Virus record (IMG/VR): IMGVR_UViG_3300042292_000631
Span: 1 to 35,619 of that record
Direction: 5' to 3' (one strand)
Length of the DNA stretch: 35,619 nucleotides
DNA from: a virus
Within the stretch, counting starts at the first letter, position 1. Every line of letters begins with the position of its first letter. The notes beneath the pieces were generated by a model, which was given only the letters and a program-made list of their open reading frames with translations, ran no database searches and was not told the DNA's origin. Made by a program: the position numbers and the translations under genes. This document shows positions 35,285-35,619 of the stretch, piece by piece.

Positions 35285-35619
35285 ACAGCGTAAAATTTCC
35301 CAGCTAGGTCACGCTGTTGGTAAAAGTCTAAAGCCGCTTGGGCAAAGAAGTTATTTTCGGCTAAGATATAGTTAAATATCGGCTGCGCTACTCCACCGGC
35401 TAGTGGAAGAATTAGGCTCAATGGGGTAAATTCTTCACGCCTCTCGATCTGCTTTGCTGCGTGGACTAGATTGTGGTGGCAGTTGTATTTAATAAACGGC
35501 TGCCAAGTCTTAATATCTGTAGGATCCTCAAGCGGGAGTACGGGGGACAAGAGATAGACGGTGCTTAAGTGAAGCTGATCTTCAGGGGTATCGATAAAAC
35601 GTTGAAAAAATAAATCTGA
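35281..35619 (-). CDS. Tail-region structural protein, 3' part of the gene crossing the contig join
   Basis: This is the C-terminal part of the protein begun at 819-1. It is open from the window end to the stop at 35281. Codons in 35473-35619 duplicate those at 1-147; the one base difference changes CGC to CGT, both Arg. The unique C-terminal part includes LSLILPLAGGVAQPIFNYIL and ends RDLAGKFYAV. The full protein has 336 residues. Confidence 0.85.
   Translation of the reverse strand, partial: SDLFFQRFIDTPEDQLHLSTVYLLSPVLPLEDPTDIKTWQPFIKYNCHHNLVHAAKQIERREEFTPLSLILPLAGGVAQPIFNYILAENNFFAQAALDFYQQRDLAGKFYAV
35473..35619. repeat. Terminal direct repeat, copy 2 (circular overlap)
   Basis: This stretch is identical to 1-147 except for A at 35599 (G at 127). 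It shows that the assembly closed on itself. Confidence 0.95.

Noticed and set aside
1-35619. Insertion sequence or transposase
   Set aside because: No transposase-like protein and no terminal inverted repeats with target duplication were found on either strand.

Overview
The window is a complete, or nearly complete, circular genome of a temperate tailed phage, about 35.5 kb long. Its first 147 bases (1-147) recur as its last 147 (35473-35619) with one mismatch, and one gene reads without interruption across the join. A tyrosine integrase next to a tRNA 3'-end fragment (attP) shows that it can integrate. There is a tape measure protein but no recognisable contractile sheath, so a siphovirus-like particle with a long non-contractile tail is most likely. 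Small lipoproteins in the lysis region suggest a host with an outer membrane. I cannot name the host from sequence alone.

Almost every gene is on the minus strand, so the map reads from high to low coordinates. From attP (about 24950) down to 17626 lies the early region: small proteins, a Vsr-like nuclease, an SSB-like protein and PD-(D/E)XK exonuclease (recombination pair), a secreted 3D-domain protein, a winged-helix regulator, a GIY-YIG (T5orf172) protein in AT-rich DNA, and a primase-helicase replication protein. A cluster of TTAGTGCAGTAAT sites (17492-17623) separates this from an HTH regulator and the packaging genes. A 24-bp-period repeat array (16369-16549) sits just before the small terminase gene. 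Head genes follow: TerS, TerL (GpA family), a gpW-sized protein, portal, a DUF6232-like membrane protein, a protease-scaffold fusion and the major capsid protein.

Directly downstream of the capsid gene, behind a terminator-like hairpin, are three enzymes not needed for assembly: a double-domain glycosyltransferase, a second glycosyltransferase and a SAM methyltransferase. They look like a virion glycan-decoration cassette. Connector, tail terminator, tail tube-like, tape measure and distal tail genes run down to base 1, cross the join and continue from 35619 to about 29653 with fibre-like proteins. The lysis set (29651-28021) has small membrane proteins, two lipoproteins and an M15 peptidase endolysin. 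MazG-like, metallophosphoesterase and winged-helix genes follow.

The likely lysogeny switch is at 26279-26689: two small ribbon-helix-helix proteins transcribed divergently from an intergenic region with inverted GCGTAT-type repeats. Downstream of the leftward one, an HTH (excisionase-like) gene overlaps the 3' part of the convergent integrase gene antisense, covering its catalytic tyrosine. Integration at attP would separate this switch from the early replication genes. The points most worth a second look are the capsid-adjacent glycosylation cassette, the array before terS, the iteron-like cluster, the switch and attP architecture, a tail-protein copy fused into an early gene, and a TTGACAC motif found 12-18 nt before six potential start codons.
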